A DNA stretch of 64,000 nt, taken from Ottelia alismoides. Taxonomy: Eukaryota > Streptophyta > Magnoliopsida > Alismatales > Hydrocharitaceae. The stretch lies in contig JAZKJV010002963.1 of the NCBI GenBank assembly GCA_037367405.1, forward strand, positions 228,627-292,626. The letters run 5' to 3'. A program made the position numbers and the translations under genes. The stretch's first letter is position 1, and every line of letters starts with the position of its first letter. Below, piece by piece: positions 47,274-58,645 of the stretch. The notes under the pieces are model-generated. The model searched no databases. It was given only the letters and a program-made list of their open reading frames with translations, and was not told where the DNA came from.

Positions 47274-49681
47274 TGTTAGGCCTTACCGAATACAGAAGTG
47301 TGAAAATCACATTATATGCAATCTAGGTCAACATGTCGTACTAGTTGACATGACTGCGAGAAAACAAAAAAATTTAAGATGAAATCGCTTGGCAAAGAAA
47401 CCTTTCCCATGCAGTTTCATCAAGTCCGCACGAGTTGTAGTCTTATCACATGAATCTTGGTTCTAATCATCAAAACCTCTAGACGAAGAGGCCTTCTACC
47501 GAAGTTCGATTCGACGAGAGTGCATTTGTAAGTGCGACGATGACTCACGTAATTCCTGCAATCTTGAGAAATGATCTAAGCTAGCAGACTCCTGATTTAT
47601 TCTCACAAAATCACTTTTCTTCTTTACAATCACGATACATGAAAGATGATGGATTTCTTCGAGGAACCAACCAGACATCATGACGGTAGCACGACGACAA
47701 TCATGATCTCCACCGACCTTAGGAAGAGGGGCGACTAATGGTTGTGAAGAGAGAGAGAGAGGTTGGACATGTGGAGGGAGTTAATTTAATTTATGAACGA
47801 TTGCATATCACTTGTATTAAAGATTTCTAGGGTTAGCTTCTCTTTTATAGAATTTTGGAAGTTTGTAGATCCCAATCCATGTGATCTCAATAATCAGTGG
47901 TTTAGATTGATTTGTGTTTGCTTTTAGTTAATAAAAACATAAAAACAAAACACAAAGAGATAAGTTGAAAATAATTTCCAAGTTATCTCAATTAAAACAA
48001 TAAACTAATAAATGGATTTAAATTAAAAGAGCTCCATCCATTTACTAAAATTAGGGTCGATGTCCACCATGGTTCAACAAACCGTGGATGTCCACTCTAA
48101 GAAATGGAATTAGTAAAAACTAATTTATTTGCTACATTAATTCATTGAATAAATAAATAATCAATAAATAACTAAAAATTATTTGTGATAATTTTAATTA
48201 TACAATTGACAATTAGGAACTAAATTATTCTATCCAATAGTTAATGTAAATCATATTTACAATAAATTATGTAATGTGAATCCTATTGACATCGACATAT
48301 AATTTGTGAATCTCATTCACAATTATCTCTCTCCAGATAATGTGGATCATATGCATATTATCCTTGATTATTATTGATAGTGTTATCCACAATAATCCTA
48401 TCTGTTATAAATAAATCCAAATTCATTATAAGGGATATCACTATCCATACATTAATTGTGATAATTAATTCCCATTTAGCTATCCAATTTCATATGCTTA
48501 CATGATATTGCTCATGGAACAATTCTCAAACTCTTTCAAGAATTGTGTGCCTTCTCCTCATATACTTGGAGATAAGGTCAGGCTAATTGTATATGCCACA
48601 TATAGTCACCTGGATAATGAAATCTTATCTCATATACAAATCTAGGAGACTGCTCAAAGATATCTTATCATTTTTGACATAATATCCCATCTTCTCATTA
48701 TATCTGAATAATATTTGGATAAATGACCATCAAGATGGGATATCTAGTCCACTTATAGGAGTCAATAAAATCCAAAAATGTATCATCACTCCCTTGGAAT
48801 GGAAGCATCACGGTTATACAATAGTTTAAGATCGTATAGCCATCAACTATTTCTAATATCCATAAAACCTACATACTAGAAGACCTAGAATAATCCCGAT
48901 GTTCTGATCTGTCTTCTTGAGGGTCATTAAGTTTCTCATTTGATCATTGGGAGATGGTATCAATCATATGCTTTCCAAAATATATCATACATATAAATCA
49001 TGTCATGCTTCCAATGCAAGAAGACCACGCATGGAATTTTGTTTGTCCTAATTTCTCATGAATAAGCTCATGTATTCTGGTTTAGTAGTGAACATGTATG
49101 ATCCCTATGAGAGATCGTATTACTCATATGGCCTTGTATACACAACCGCGTGCCAGTGTATAGACCTTGATTAGGTTATAAACTTAATAGTTTGGATAAT
49201 GTACATACTCAGACATATAGTAATATATCATTCTCCGATAAGACGACGTCTTTCTATATCATGATAGCATACGACACACGTCTTAGATATCTCAATCTCA
49301 CTAAGTCAACTCTTTGACTTAACTTGTCCGACACTTCCGAATATCTATTCATATGCAGAGGACCTGCATCATGAGGTTGGTCGAATATCAGCCTTTGGAG
49401 TAAGGATTGCCATCTCCTTATCAAGCATGAGGTCATCTCTTGACAATCATTTAACGATGCTTGATAAGTCCTCAATCTAAATTTTTAGATATCATCTAAG
49501 AACCAACCTTATGATTCGACTATTGAGTCAAATAGTTGTATGATTATTAAGATGGCCATGGTACATAACAATAATTGTACCAAGGGACATTATATGAAAA
49601 TTAAATAATCCTTATTTCAGATTAGGGAGTGATTTACAATAACTTCTATTTCAGAATGGCTCACCTCAGCTCACATGTCCA
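47274..49681 (-). repeat. CO-B copia 5' LTR (2.4 kb)
   Basis: The direct-repeat relative of 35235-37684. Its internal end reads CCTAACA on the minus strand, followed by the PBS. The outer end is at ATGTCCA (49681). The flanks do not show the same 5-bp duplication as CO-A (TAAGG against TTAAC), consistent with a separate insertion. ORFs inside are not genes. Confidence 0.75.
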
Positions 49682-50529
49682 TTAACCTTTCCAACGCATG
49701 CAAAACTTTCTAATTACGACTCTGAATGAGGGATATATTGTATTTCTAGTGAAGGAGTATCCGATCTTAAAAATTGGATGCAGGTTCTTAAAATGGAATC
49801 GTCCAATCCATTCAAATAGACCATATCAATGCCCAAGTGTGCCCTAACCCATCTTGCTCTTTCTCCCATCATCCTCCACCTCCATAGCCATTATTCTAGC
49901 CGTAAGGATTTTGTTGATGGCCACAAGAGAGTGTTGTTATCGTCATTATCCCCGGGATAGTGTAGGGAATCAGAATATCTTCTTGATTTTGAGCTTGGAG
50001 GTAAGATCTTCTCTCTAGATTAAATCTTTGAAGTAGGTTCATGATTTTCATATCCTTCTCTCATATAGTTATTGACATATGTTGTTCAAAGATAGTGCTA
50101 CCTTTAGCATTGGTGAATAGATGTCGTAGATCACGGAAAAATTACATGTACGCGCATCTATGTGCTAAGGTAACACAATTTTTATCTTATTTCCCAACTT
50201 TTGGCATATGAATTGATGTTATATTTGTTCTTGAGGGGCTTTAATTCTTGTCCTTGTTGATTTTGAGAATACCATCCTTGCATCCACATTTTGTATCTCT
50301 GCAGTGATCGATCTTGATGTTTGACATGTCTCATGCCAAATAAAGATATTGAATCATGGATATAAATTGTTGTAGGAAAACAATTATGATTGACACATGG
50401 AGAGGTGTTGGACATGTGAGACCACATCGAGCTACTATGCAATAAAAGTTATTATAATAATTCCTTCATCTGAAATGAATAATAACATATTTGCATAATA
50501 GATCCCCTAGTACAATTAGGGTTATGTAC
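49682..50529. other. Unassigned 0.85 kb between CO-B and AT4
   Basis: AT-rich. No recognised gene or repeat end. The 86-codon minus frame 50182-50442 has no recognisable motif. It may be pre-insertion target DNA or another eroded element. Confidence 0.4.
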
Positions 50530-51992
50530 TGATAAGGCTAAAAATCCGTTTCACGGCTTTTTTTAGCGAAACATGGTTGATGTAGAAAAAGCCGCGAAAA
50601 ATCTGATCTCAGCTCTAATCAAACAAATTCGGTTTTCCGATAGAAAAACCTACACTATATATTTAACCAGGTAAGTGTGCCTGGGTCGAACTCAAGGAGG
50701 CAGAAAAGATTCTTTTGATTTTTTTTAGGAAATAATTTTGCGATTTTTATTTTATCTCTTCTGAAAGTTATCAAAGAAACCAAATACTTTTTGTTTTATT
50801 TTAATTTTTAGTTTTTTTATTTGATTTTTAATCTTTTCAAATTTTTATTTAATTTTCAAAAAGGGATATTTTTCACAAAAGATTTATCTATTATATAATA
50901 GGTGGATATTATATAGATGGTAAGATATAATAGGTTTACAACGAGCAACGGGTTCGAACTACGCAAGAAAACAAATCAAAACGTGGCGATTTTCGAAAAA
51001 ATCAAAACTCGATGAAATCACGACAAATGTTCACGAAAACTTAATATAAATTAAATGGGCTAGTTGTTTAACTACCCTAAAAAAATTCAACAAAAAAAAG
51101 TTCAAACGTGATCAAAAGAACCCCTACAACCTAGGGGCATAGGCGTAAAAAAACTATTAAAAAAGTTCTGCAAAAAGGTCCTTCAGGACTGTTCTGTAAG
51201 AAAAATACAATGAGTTTTACGTTTAGGTCCCTGCGGAGGGACCTAAATGTAATTTTGGAAAATCTCTGGAGCGGGATGAAATTTCTGAAAGCTTCCTGGA
51301 TTTAAGGTGAAAAATTCACATCCCTTCAGAACTGACGGCTGCGATTAGAAGCCGCAGGCGCGATCTGATGGCTTGCGGTGCGCCTGTACCTCGCTGCTCT
51401 TGAGGTTGTTGGAGTTCTGGCGAACGGGTCTTCTTCTCCTCCTTTCTCAAACGCACGACGACGATCTGGGCGCTCCGGCGGGGCCAGAGGGGTGGCTCCT
51501 CCATTCCTCAAGCTCGCCCGCGGTAGGGTGTAGTCGGCGGTGGCTCGACGCGACAGCGAAGGTGCGAGGAAGATGACGGTCCAGTGCAGAAGCGTCTGAT
51601 GAACAGGGTGTCAAGCCATCTTTGAAGTTGATTTCCTTGCAGATGAAAGCTTCCAGGAACATGGATCTTGCTCCTGATTAGAGAAGAACCTGCAATTAAC
51701 AAGTTTGTTCACTCGATTCATGAAGAATCGGCTCAAGGGTAATAGGATGCAAGCTCAAAAATGATGAAAAATATGGTTTCCAGAATAAGTGTGCGAGATC
51801 TGTGAAGATGGTGATGAAACAAAACACGATTCGGAATGGATTCGAAAAGATCTGAAGGTGGATTCATTTGGGTGTCTAAGCTAAAGGATTAGGCATCCTA
51901 ATGACGGCTTAATCGTGCTAATTTCTACAAGCAAATCGAGAAAAGAAATTCGTGAAATGAAGGGATAGGTCTACGGTGTTCAAGGTGTATTA

Positions 51993-52250
51993 CCTGGAAT
52001 GGGTCGCTCGACGATCGACCTTGGCCGGAGCTCCACGCGCACGACGGTCACGATGCAAGGCTGAGCACAACCATGGAACCTCCTCCGATGTACCCTCCTC
52101 CACGCGAGCACCTTCGACCAGAGCTGTCACCTCCTGAGCGAGCAGGGCGAGGCGGGGAAGATAGGGAGTCTGGCAACTGGAGCTTGAGAGCTTAGTTTGT
52201 TGGAGAGTTAAGTTCGTTAATGGCGACTTTGGGCCCTTCTATATATATAG
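51993..52250 (-). promoter_or_regulatory. AT4 LTR: TATA box and splice-donor-like site
   Basis: The minus strand reads CTATATATATAG at 52250-52239, then about 256 bases later CCAG|GTAATA with the intron side from 51993. The segment between is GC-richer than its surroundings. Same layout and spacing as AT1 and AT3. Confidence 0.6.
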
Positions 52251-52510
52251 GTTTCGTGAGCTCCAAGAGAAGATCGAAGGGCCAGCGAACTAGAGGGTTG
52301 TTAGAAGGATCAGATCAATGGTTTAGATCGGCTGAAGGAGTGAAGAGGTGCGCAGGAAATATAGTTGAAATCGGCTAGTCAGAGCAACTGGAATAACAAC
52401 CCTTCTTGGGGAAGATAACCCAGGTGCTGACAAGTGTCAGCACCTGGTTGGCCAGCAGCTTGAAATTCATTATAAAATCAATATTAAATAGTAATTAAGG
52501 TTATTTTAAT

Positions 52511-52603
52511 GGGAGTTTTACCCGGCAGACCCTATAATCTTTGCCAATTACCTCTACGACCTTCGAAACATCGTAATTCCTCCCTGGACCCCGTAAACTT
52601 GCT
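52511..52603 (+). repeat. MULE left terminal inverted repeat
   Basis: About 93 bp, from GGGAGTTTTACCC to GTAAACTTGCT. Reverse-complement partner at 53866-53958. Confidence 0.9.
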
Positions 52604-53865
52604 CCGTCTTACCCCACGAACCCTGCCGTTAAATTGACACATCTTGTCCTAACTTCAGTGGGTTAAAACTGAGTTAATCAAACCATATAAAATCTAACGG
52701 TTGGAATTCTTCATGTCTTCCTCCTTCCTTCTTCTATCTTCTTCTTTATATTCATTTCACTTTTCCAATCCATGTCAGAACCTTACAACACAACAACGTT
52801 GAGGAGACTTTAACAGGAAGTGGAGGAATCAAAGCCACCGGGAAGGGAAGAGGCTCCACAAAGCAGCACGCTTAGCCATCGGCGGTGGAGCAGAAGAAGA
52901 TGTTGGTGGTAGAATTGAGGGAGTAGCCAGCTCCGCGGGGAGTTGGTTGCGAGAGGCAGTGCGGCTCCAGGGGCTCCGCGGGGGGTTGCGGGGTTGGTGT
53001 GGGAGGCGAGAGGGTCAGTGCAGAGGCTTCACGGTCGGGGGGGACTCTGGGCGGTCGAAAAGCAACATTCATCAGCCGTCAAGTACCACTCTTGTTCGTG
53101 CAGAGTTTTGGACCTGGGTATCGACAGACGAGGTGGAAGTTGAGGGATTCCGGGAAATGGGAAGAACTCGTCCCCAGAATCGCAGGCACATGGATTGGCA
53201 CATGGATTGGTTCTGCAAATCCTCGGTTTGGGTCTGTTCATATCGATCTCCACATTCTTCCGATTGTTGTTGGAGCCATCACATCTCTCCTGTAGAAAAA
53301 GATCAAAATACTATCATTTTGGACAAAGTTGCGAGATTTGGTCCGTAGCTCACTGAATGCAGACTTCCGATGGATCTACGAGGGTGATAATCAGGATGGA
53401 AGTGGCCTTGATCACGACATGGAAGAACACGAGAGCGACGATTGAGGACTATGGTTTGAGCTCTAATGAGAGATTGCATGCTTTGAAGCGGTGTGGGGGC
53501 AGGGTCAGTGCGGGAGGCGCAGGGGGCTTCATGGGGGGGCAGGGATGGGGTCTGACCGGCCGACTGGCGGTTCTTCAAGCCATTGCAGAAGACGCCCCAA
53601 TGTTGGTTGACCACTCCCAGCCACGCCGTTGTTGGTTGCACCTCGTACTTTATCCGACCACCGGCTGCCACTGGCGAGAAAGGAAGCTCACGATGGAGGT
53701 CGTGGGTGCCGGGTAGAGGGAAAAAGGAAGAGGGTGAAAAGGAGTGGCATTTGATGTAAATTCGATTCATAAAATATGTATAATATAAAAGAATGTAATG
53801 GAATCTGGTTAGTTTTAACGGATAAATAGGTGTGGGTTAACCACAGGGTTTATATGATAAGAGTT

Positions 53866-53958
53866 AGCAAGTTTACAGGGTCCAGGGAGGAATTACGATG
53901 TTTCGAAGGTCGTAGAGGTAATTGGCAAAGATTATAGGGTCGGTCGGGTAAAAATCCC
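53866..53958 (-). repeat. MULE right terminal inverted repeat
   Basis: About 93 bp, inverted partner of 52511-52603. The few differences include G/T at position 5 and two in the CCCGGCAGACCC segment. Confidence 0.9.
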
Positions 53959-55097
53959 TATTTTAATTAGGTTTAAATACAAAAAATGTAAATAATTAAA
54001 TAATCTTAATTATAGAATAAATACTTTTTATAAATATAAAAATATTCAAAATATAAATATTATATTAATAAATATGTATTTATAAATAGGTTTTAGATTT
54101 TTAATTTAATAAATAAATAATTAAAAATTAATTTTATATTTTCTTAATTATTAGAACAATAAATAAGGCTTGTGGAATTTTTTATGGATTTTAATAGGTT
54201 AATTTACATATTTTAATAAATAGAGGTATAAGTTATCTAGTTCATTTATACATATATTTTAGGGTTTTTGATTTTATTAAATTAATAACTAGTCTCCAAA
54301 AATTATGAAATAAACTAGGGTTAGATTACAAGATCATGAAATAATTTAAAAATTATAAAATTAAGAAAACTATAAATATGTGTTATATAAAATAAATAGC
54401 CCAGAAACCCAGTTGTCTTTTGCTCCCAAAACTGACTTTTTGCAAACGGACTCCGAATTCGATGAAACCACTTTATTAATTAGAGAATATTATTTTAAGA
54501 ACATTAAAGGTGAGTAGAGTGAAATTGGAGTTCGTATGAGGAAGTTACGAGGTTCGGAAGTTGAGATTTTGACAATTTATAGGATGGATTTCTTGGCATA
54601 TATACAGGGTAATATTTTTAACTTATTTTTATATTTTTATATATATTTTTAGAAATGATTAGGAAAAGAGTTTGGTAAAAAAAAATGTTCATATGAGGTA
54701 ATTAAAAATCTTTGAAGTATTGTATTTATTGTATAAATAGTAGAAGGTGTATGGTGTGTGTGTTAATTTATTTTTACGGTTTTCATTCCTTATCTCCCCC
54801 TACTTTTCGGTTTGTCGACCAATCCATGCTGACTTGGTCTCGGGGGTTAGGTTATAAATATACCTTTCAGTTATATTTATATTTTAAGTCATAATGTACA
54901 TATATACATATATTCAATCTGCCTTTTCTTTCTATTCTTGTTCTTTATTTATTTACATGATTTTGATGGTTAAAAATGAGTTTTTATTCATGAAAGATGA
55001 TTTATTAAAAGATGGGAATTAATGAATATTTACATGCATTTGTTAAGGGTTTTAAGACAAAATGCGACAGAAAAGTTAATGAATCATGGATTCTTCA

Positions 55098-55112
55098 ACC
55101 CCCTATACTTAA
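55098..55112 (-). promoter_or_regulatory. AT4 polypurine tract
   Basis: The minus strand reads taagtatagggggt immediately before the LTR start at 55097. It is nearly identical to the A/T-G part of the internal hairpin-G modules. Confidence 0.8.
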
Positions 55113-56676
55113 ACTTTGCTGGTCCCTTAGAAAATACTTATTTTGAAAAAGTAAGTGAAAAAGAAAGAAAGTTAGAATGAATTTGTTTTCCTAAACCAAT
55201 TCATGAGAATAGACAAAGGACAGAGCTCGATCGGGCCTGAAACAAGCATTTTGTCGGAACATTAACTAGGATTAGGATTTTATCCTCAACAGTCCTCAAG
55301 TTCCACAAATCCTTACTCAAGATCACTTCATCGGCTAGTTCAGACTCACTTATTCATATTGCAAACTCTATCATCCTTGAAGTCAACTTGTACAGTGAGT
55401 GAATTGATTTAGCTCTTCCTGCTTAGAGAACCGAAGAAACCGCCAATCCCGGCTATACACTTCTATGACTTCCTCATCTCGCTACACTTTCCTCGAGGAG
55501 GGAGGTATTCCCTTCTGAGTTCAGTTCTACTATGTCCACAATCGAATATAGGGAGAAGTTAGAAGAATAAGAAAAGAAGTGGAGTGCGACCAGTGTAGAC
55601 GCATCTCCTTGTGATGCCCAACCGGTGTAGCTGAGTCTCAACTAAGATGTGCAGGCATTTTTGGTGGAATCTTGGACCATTGTGGTCTTATTTGGTGGCT
55701 TCTGCTTTGATTTGACTTTGTAATTTGCTTGCACTGCATTCATCTTTTTGTGCCTCGACGGATATAGCATCTTTTTATTCCGTCCCTTTTTTGAGGTCTT
55801 GGAAAAATTGTGTCAGCAGATCCTTCCCTCATCCGAAGCAACTATCGCAACCCCAATCTCTCCCGTCTTTAGACGTCAATGCCGCAAAGATAAGGATAGA
55901 AACGCACTACCAAGGTGTACTGCCCTTTGGAACTCCATGCAAGTCGAGCTAAGTGCAGAGTGCATGTGTTCAAGATTGGTTCACTAGTGTAGAGTTGTAC
56001 GGATGACTCCAAATGGTCTACTTAAGCACATATGAGTTGATTTCTCGTATATGGTCTTACTATACTAAAAGATTTTAAGTCAAAAGACCTGAAGAGTCTA
56101 AATTCGAGATCCTAACCAAGCTCCTTACAACGAGAGTTAAAGGCCGTAATCAAGATCCGTCCTTTAGATTAGACTCAGTCCTTAGTTTTAGAAATTAAAA
56201 CTTATACTGAAAAATGCAAATGCAAATGCAACCATGTTTTTTTTTGAGGGTAAATTTATGAATTTTACTCATTTTTATGGATTTTAAGGATTTTGTAATT
56301 TTTATGAATTTTAGGACTTTATATTTTTTATTGATTTTCTTGTTTTTATAAACAAGTTTTTATACAAGGATTTTACAAGATAATTTTTATTCGGGTTAAG
56401 TATCTAATGTATTTTACATATTTTATTTACAAGGAATTTACAAGGATTGAATGATTTTTACACATGTTTTAACAAATAGGATTTTAAATAAGTATTATAC
56501 AAATTTTAAATAAACTTTTAAGTATATATTTTAATTACAAATTTTAATACAAGTTTTAAACATTTTTTTACTTACTTACATGGATTTTATAAATAAGATA
56601 TAAATATAAGTGGATTTTAAATTAACCCTTACCCACTTTTTATGGATTTTATAGATATAGAAAATACATAAAAGTA

Positions 56677-56787
56677 CGAGTTATGGACGAAAATATATAT
56701 ACAATATATACGCACCCCCCTATACTTAGCTTGTGCTATGTCCTCATAGCGTCAAAAGAGAAAAAGGAGAACATAACTCGTGCTAAG
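56677..56787 (-). repeat. AT4 hairpin-G-tract module 4 (long-arm form)
   Basis: Arms near 56725-56742 and 56769-56787, with six Gs on the minus strand at 56720-56715. The first arm (minus CGAGTTATG) can also pair with the downstream CATAACTCG (+ strand acgagttatg near 56677-56686), as in AT1 and AT2. Confidence 0.7.
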
Positions 56788-56828
56788 TAAAAGTGGGTGA
56801 AAAAGAGTATCGGGTACAAGTCAGTCAA

Positions 56829-56864
56829 CCCCTCCTATACATACGATCAGGTCATCGTAAGTAT
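56829..56864 (-). repeat. AT4 hairpin-G-tract module 3 (covaried stem)
   Basis: Arms atacatacgat (56837-56847) and atcgtaagtat (56854-56864), one mismatch. Where other modules have a G:C pair (AGGAT/ATCCT), this one has C:G (ACGAT/ATCGT), a compensated double change. A GGAGGGG-like run follows on the minus strand. Confidence 0.8.
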
Positions 56865-56959
56865 CATGGGAGAGCAAAAATGGGGTGACTGAGTGAAAAA
56901 GAATAAATAACGAAAGTTCAAAAGGGCAAGAATACGAAATCATCGAAATCACTCGGTCT

Positions 56960-56992
56960 CCCCTATACTTAGGATAAGGCATCCTAAGTATA
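56960..56992 (-). repeat. AT4 hairpin-G-tract module 2
   Basis: A perfect 12-bp stem: tatacttaggat (56964-56975) and atcctaagtata (56981-56992), 5-base loop, four Gs on the minus strand at 56963-56960. Confidence 0.9.
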
Positions 56993-57099
56993 GAATAGAG
57001 TGTGGCCAAAAATCAGAGACCAGTGATTTGTGAAAAAGAACGGGTATACAAAAAGAATCAGAACGAAAAAATAAAACATAAATCAGCGAACAATCGGTC

Positions 57100-57133
57100 C
57101 CCCTATACTTAGGATCTTGTATCCTAAGCATAG
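57100..57133 (-). repeat. AT4 hairpin-G-tract module 1
   Basis: The + coordinate arms tatacttaggat (57105-57116) and atcctaagcata (57122-57133) have one mismatch in 12. On the minus strand the hairpin is followed by five Gs (57104-57100). Confidence 0.85.
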
Positions 57134-57272
57134 AAGACGAGCAAAAATGGGGACGATTGTGGTCTACGAAGAATATACAAGTGTTGTCGATCTCCAGAAA
57201 CGAATGGCTCAAAAGAATTTGTACAGGATGAGATGAAGTGAAAGAATGATCATGAATCCTGTACAAAATAGA

Positions 57273-58645
57273 TCACTCAGTACAAGCCAAATGATCAGTA
57301 GTCTCGACGAAGTGCTTCAGCATCTGCCCGTTAACCACGAACGGCTCTGCACCAGGTGACACATCTGATATTGTTATACTGCCATTATCGTGCACCGTTT
57401 TGACTATGTACGGTCCTTCCCACTTGCTTTTTAACTTGCCGGGAAAAATTTTCAACCTCGCATTGAACAACCAGACTTTCTGCCCAGGGACAAAGCTTTT
57501 GTGTTGAATATGTATGTCATGCCATTTTTTTACTTTGTCCTTATAGATGAGTGTGTTCTCGTATGCTTGATTTCGAATCTCTACCAGCTCATTCAGATCT
57601 ATCTTTTCTCTTGGCCCCTGCTTTCTGTGCATCCATCAATTTCTCTCGAATTGCCCATTCAGATTTGTGCATGATCTCTACGGGCAAGTGGCACAACTTT
57701 CCATAAACTAATCTGAACGGTGAAGTACCTAAGGGAGTTTTGTATGCAGTACGATATGCCCAAAGAACCTGATCTAGAAGCAGTGACCAGTTCTTCCTAT
57801 CCGGTCGTACTAGTTTCTGGAGAATTGATTTCACCTCCCTATTTGAGACTTCAGCCACGCCATTCGTCTATGGGTGGTAAGGAGAAGCTACTCTGTGATC
57901 AATGCTGTATTGCTTCACTAGGTTTTTCTCCTCCTTATTAATGAAATGGCTACCCCCATCAGAAATGAGAATACGTGGAATCCCGAACCGTGAAATAATG
58001 TGTTCCCTTAGGAACTTCCAAACGGTCTTACTGTCTGCGGTTCGTGCAAGTATAGCCTCCACCCATCTACTAATATAGTCTATAGCGAGAAGAATGTACT
58101 CAAAGCCGCTGCTAAAAGGGAACGGTCCCATGAAATCTATGCCCAATCAAAGATCTCGCAAATAATGACAGGTCGCATCGGCATTGCATCTCTGGCAGTG
58201 ATTGTCCCTACAGCTCTCTGACATTCTGGGCAACTCTTCACGAATGTGCATGCATCTCTAGTAAGAGTCGGCCACCATAATCCACTCTGTAGTATCCTCT
58301 GCGCTGTCCTCTTCCCTGAATGATGTCCTCCTGACTCTAGAAAATGGCATAAAGTGAGGACACTATTATATTCCTCCTGAGGAATACAACGCCTGTAAAC
58401 GCAATCCGGTCCTTTGCGAAAAAGAATCGGATCCTCCCAATTGTAGTATTGTTCCTCAGAAACTAGTTTCTCAACTTGGTTCTTTGGCCAACCATGAGGA
58501 CTTTTCTGTGTGACCAGAAAGTTCACTATATCTGCATACCACGGAAGTTCGGTAACCGCAAAGATGCTCTCATCAGGAAATCTCTCTGCGATCTCTGACG
58601 TGTACTCTTCTGAAGGCCGGTTTGTCTGTAATCGGGAGAGGTGAT
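57273..58645 (-). pseudogene. AT4 integrase pseudogene, 5' end cut by AT3
   Basis: Athila integrase on the minus strand. It begins in the RNase H/integrase junction (HLSRLQ) exactly where the AT3 LTR starts at 58646. The HHCC zinc region is complete (LCHFLESGGHH...SCPECQR, about 58360-58220). The core shows [16 protein letters not shown] and TNGVAEVSN, so all three acidic residues are kept. The C-terminal KSKWEGPYIVKTVHDNGS matches AT1. Damage: frame change near 58146, TAG near 57862 (at a position that is Gln in AT1), and frame change near 57600. The last codons end at 57273. RT and the remainder should lie beyond the AT3 3' end. Confidence 0.85.

Larger units (their letters stand above)
52511..53958. 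mobile_element. Non-autonomous Mutator-like element (MULE), 1448 bp
   Basis: The terminal inverted repeats are about 93 bp: GGGAGTTTTACCCGG at 52511 and, reversed, GGGATTTTTACCCGA at 53958. Roughly four mismatches are visible by eye. It is flanked by an exact 9-bp target duplication, TATTTTAAT (52502-52510 and 53959-53967). Long inverted ends plus a 9-bp duplication are the hallmark of Mutator-like elements. The interior (52860-53720) is GC-rich, unlike the AT-rich LTR around it, and holds no transposase motif. The interior might be captured host sequence (Pack-MULE type), but frames 53303-53770 (-) and 52947-53348 (+) match nothing I recognise. Confidence 0.85.
50530..55097 (-). repeat. AT4 3' LTR, interrupted by a MULE
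   Basis: The minus strand opens at 55097 with TGAAGAATCCATGATTCATT, the Athila LTR palindrome, right after a polypurine tract. It ends GCCTTATCA at 50530. Removing the 1448-bp MULE and one 9-bp duplication leaves about 3.11 kb, the same as AT1 (3.17 kb) and AT3 (3.00 kb). Family words occur near its end (GTTCGA...CCTGGG...) and in U3 at 54795. The GC-rich block at 51320-51560 is the counterpart of the GC islands of the other LTRs, so the ORFs there are not genes. Confidence 0.85.
55113..57272 (-). other. AT4 non-coding 3' region
   Basis: Downstream of integrase on the minus strand, with no credible ORF. It is collinear with AT1 8607-10434 and AT2 22335-24560: four hairpin-G modules near the integrase end, then a conserved tail that includes GCTCCTCGAGGAAAG-type text near 55490. 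The ORFs 55725-55987 and 56821-57266 overlap this block and its modules and are not supported. Confidence 0.65.

Noticed and set aside
52947..53770. 133- and 155-codon frames inside the MULE as real genes
   Set aside because: No motif recognised, frames on both strands overlap, and there is no start context. Kept only as possible captured fragments.
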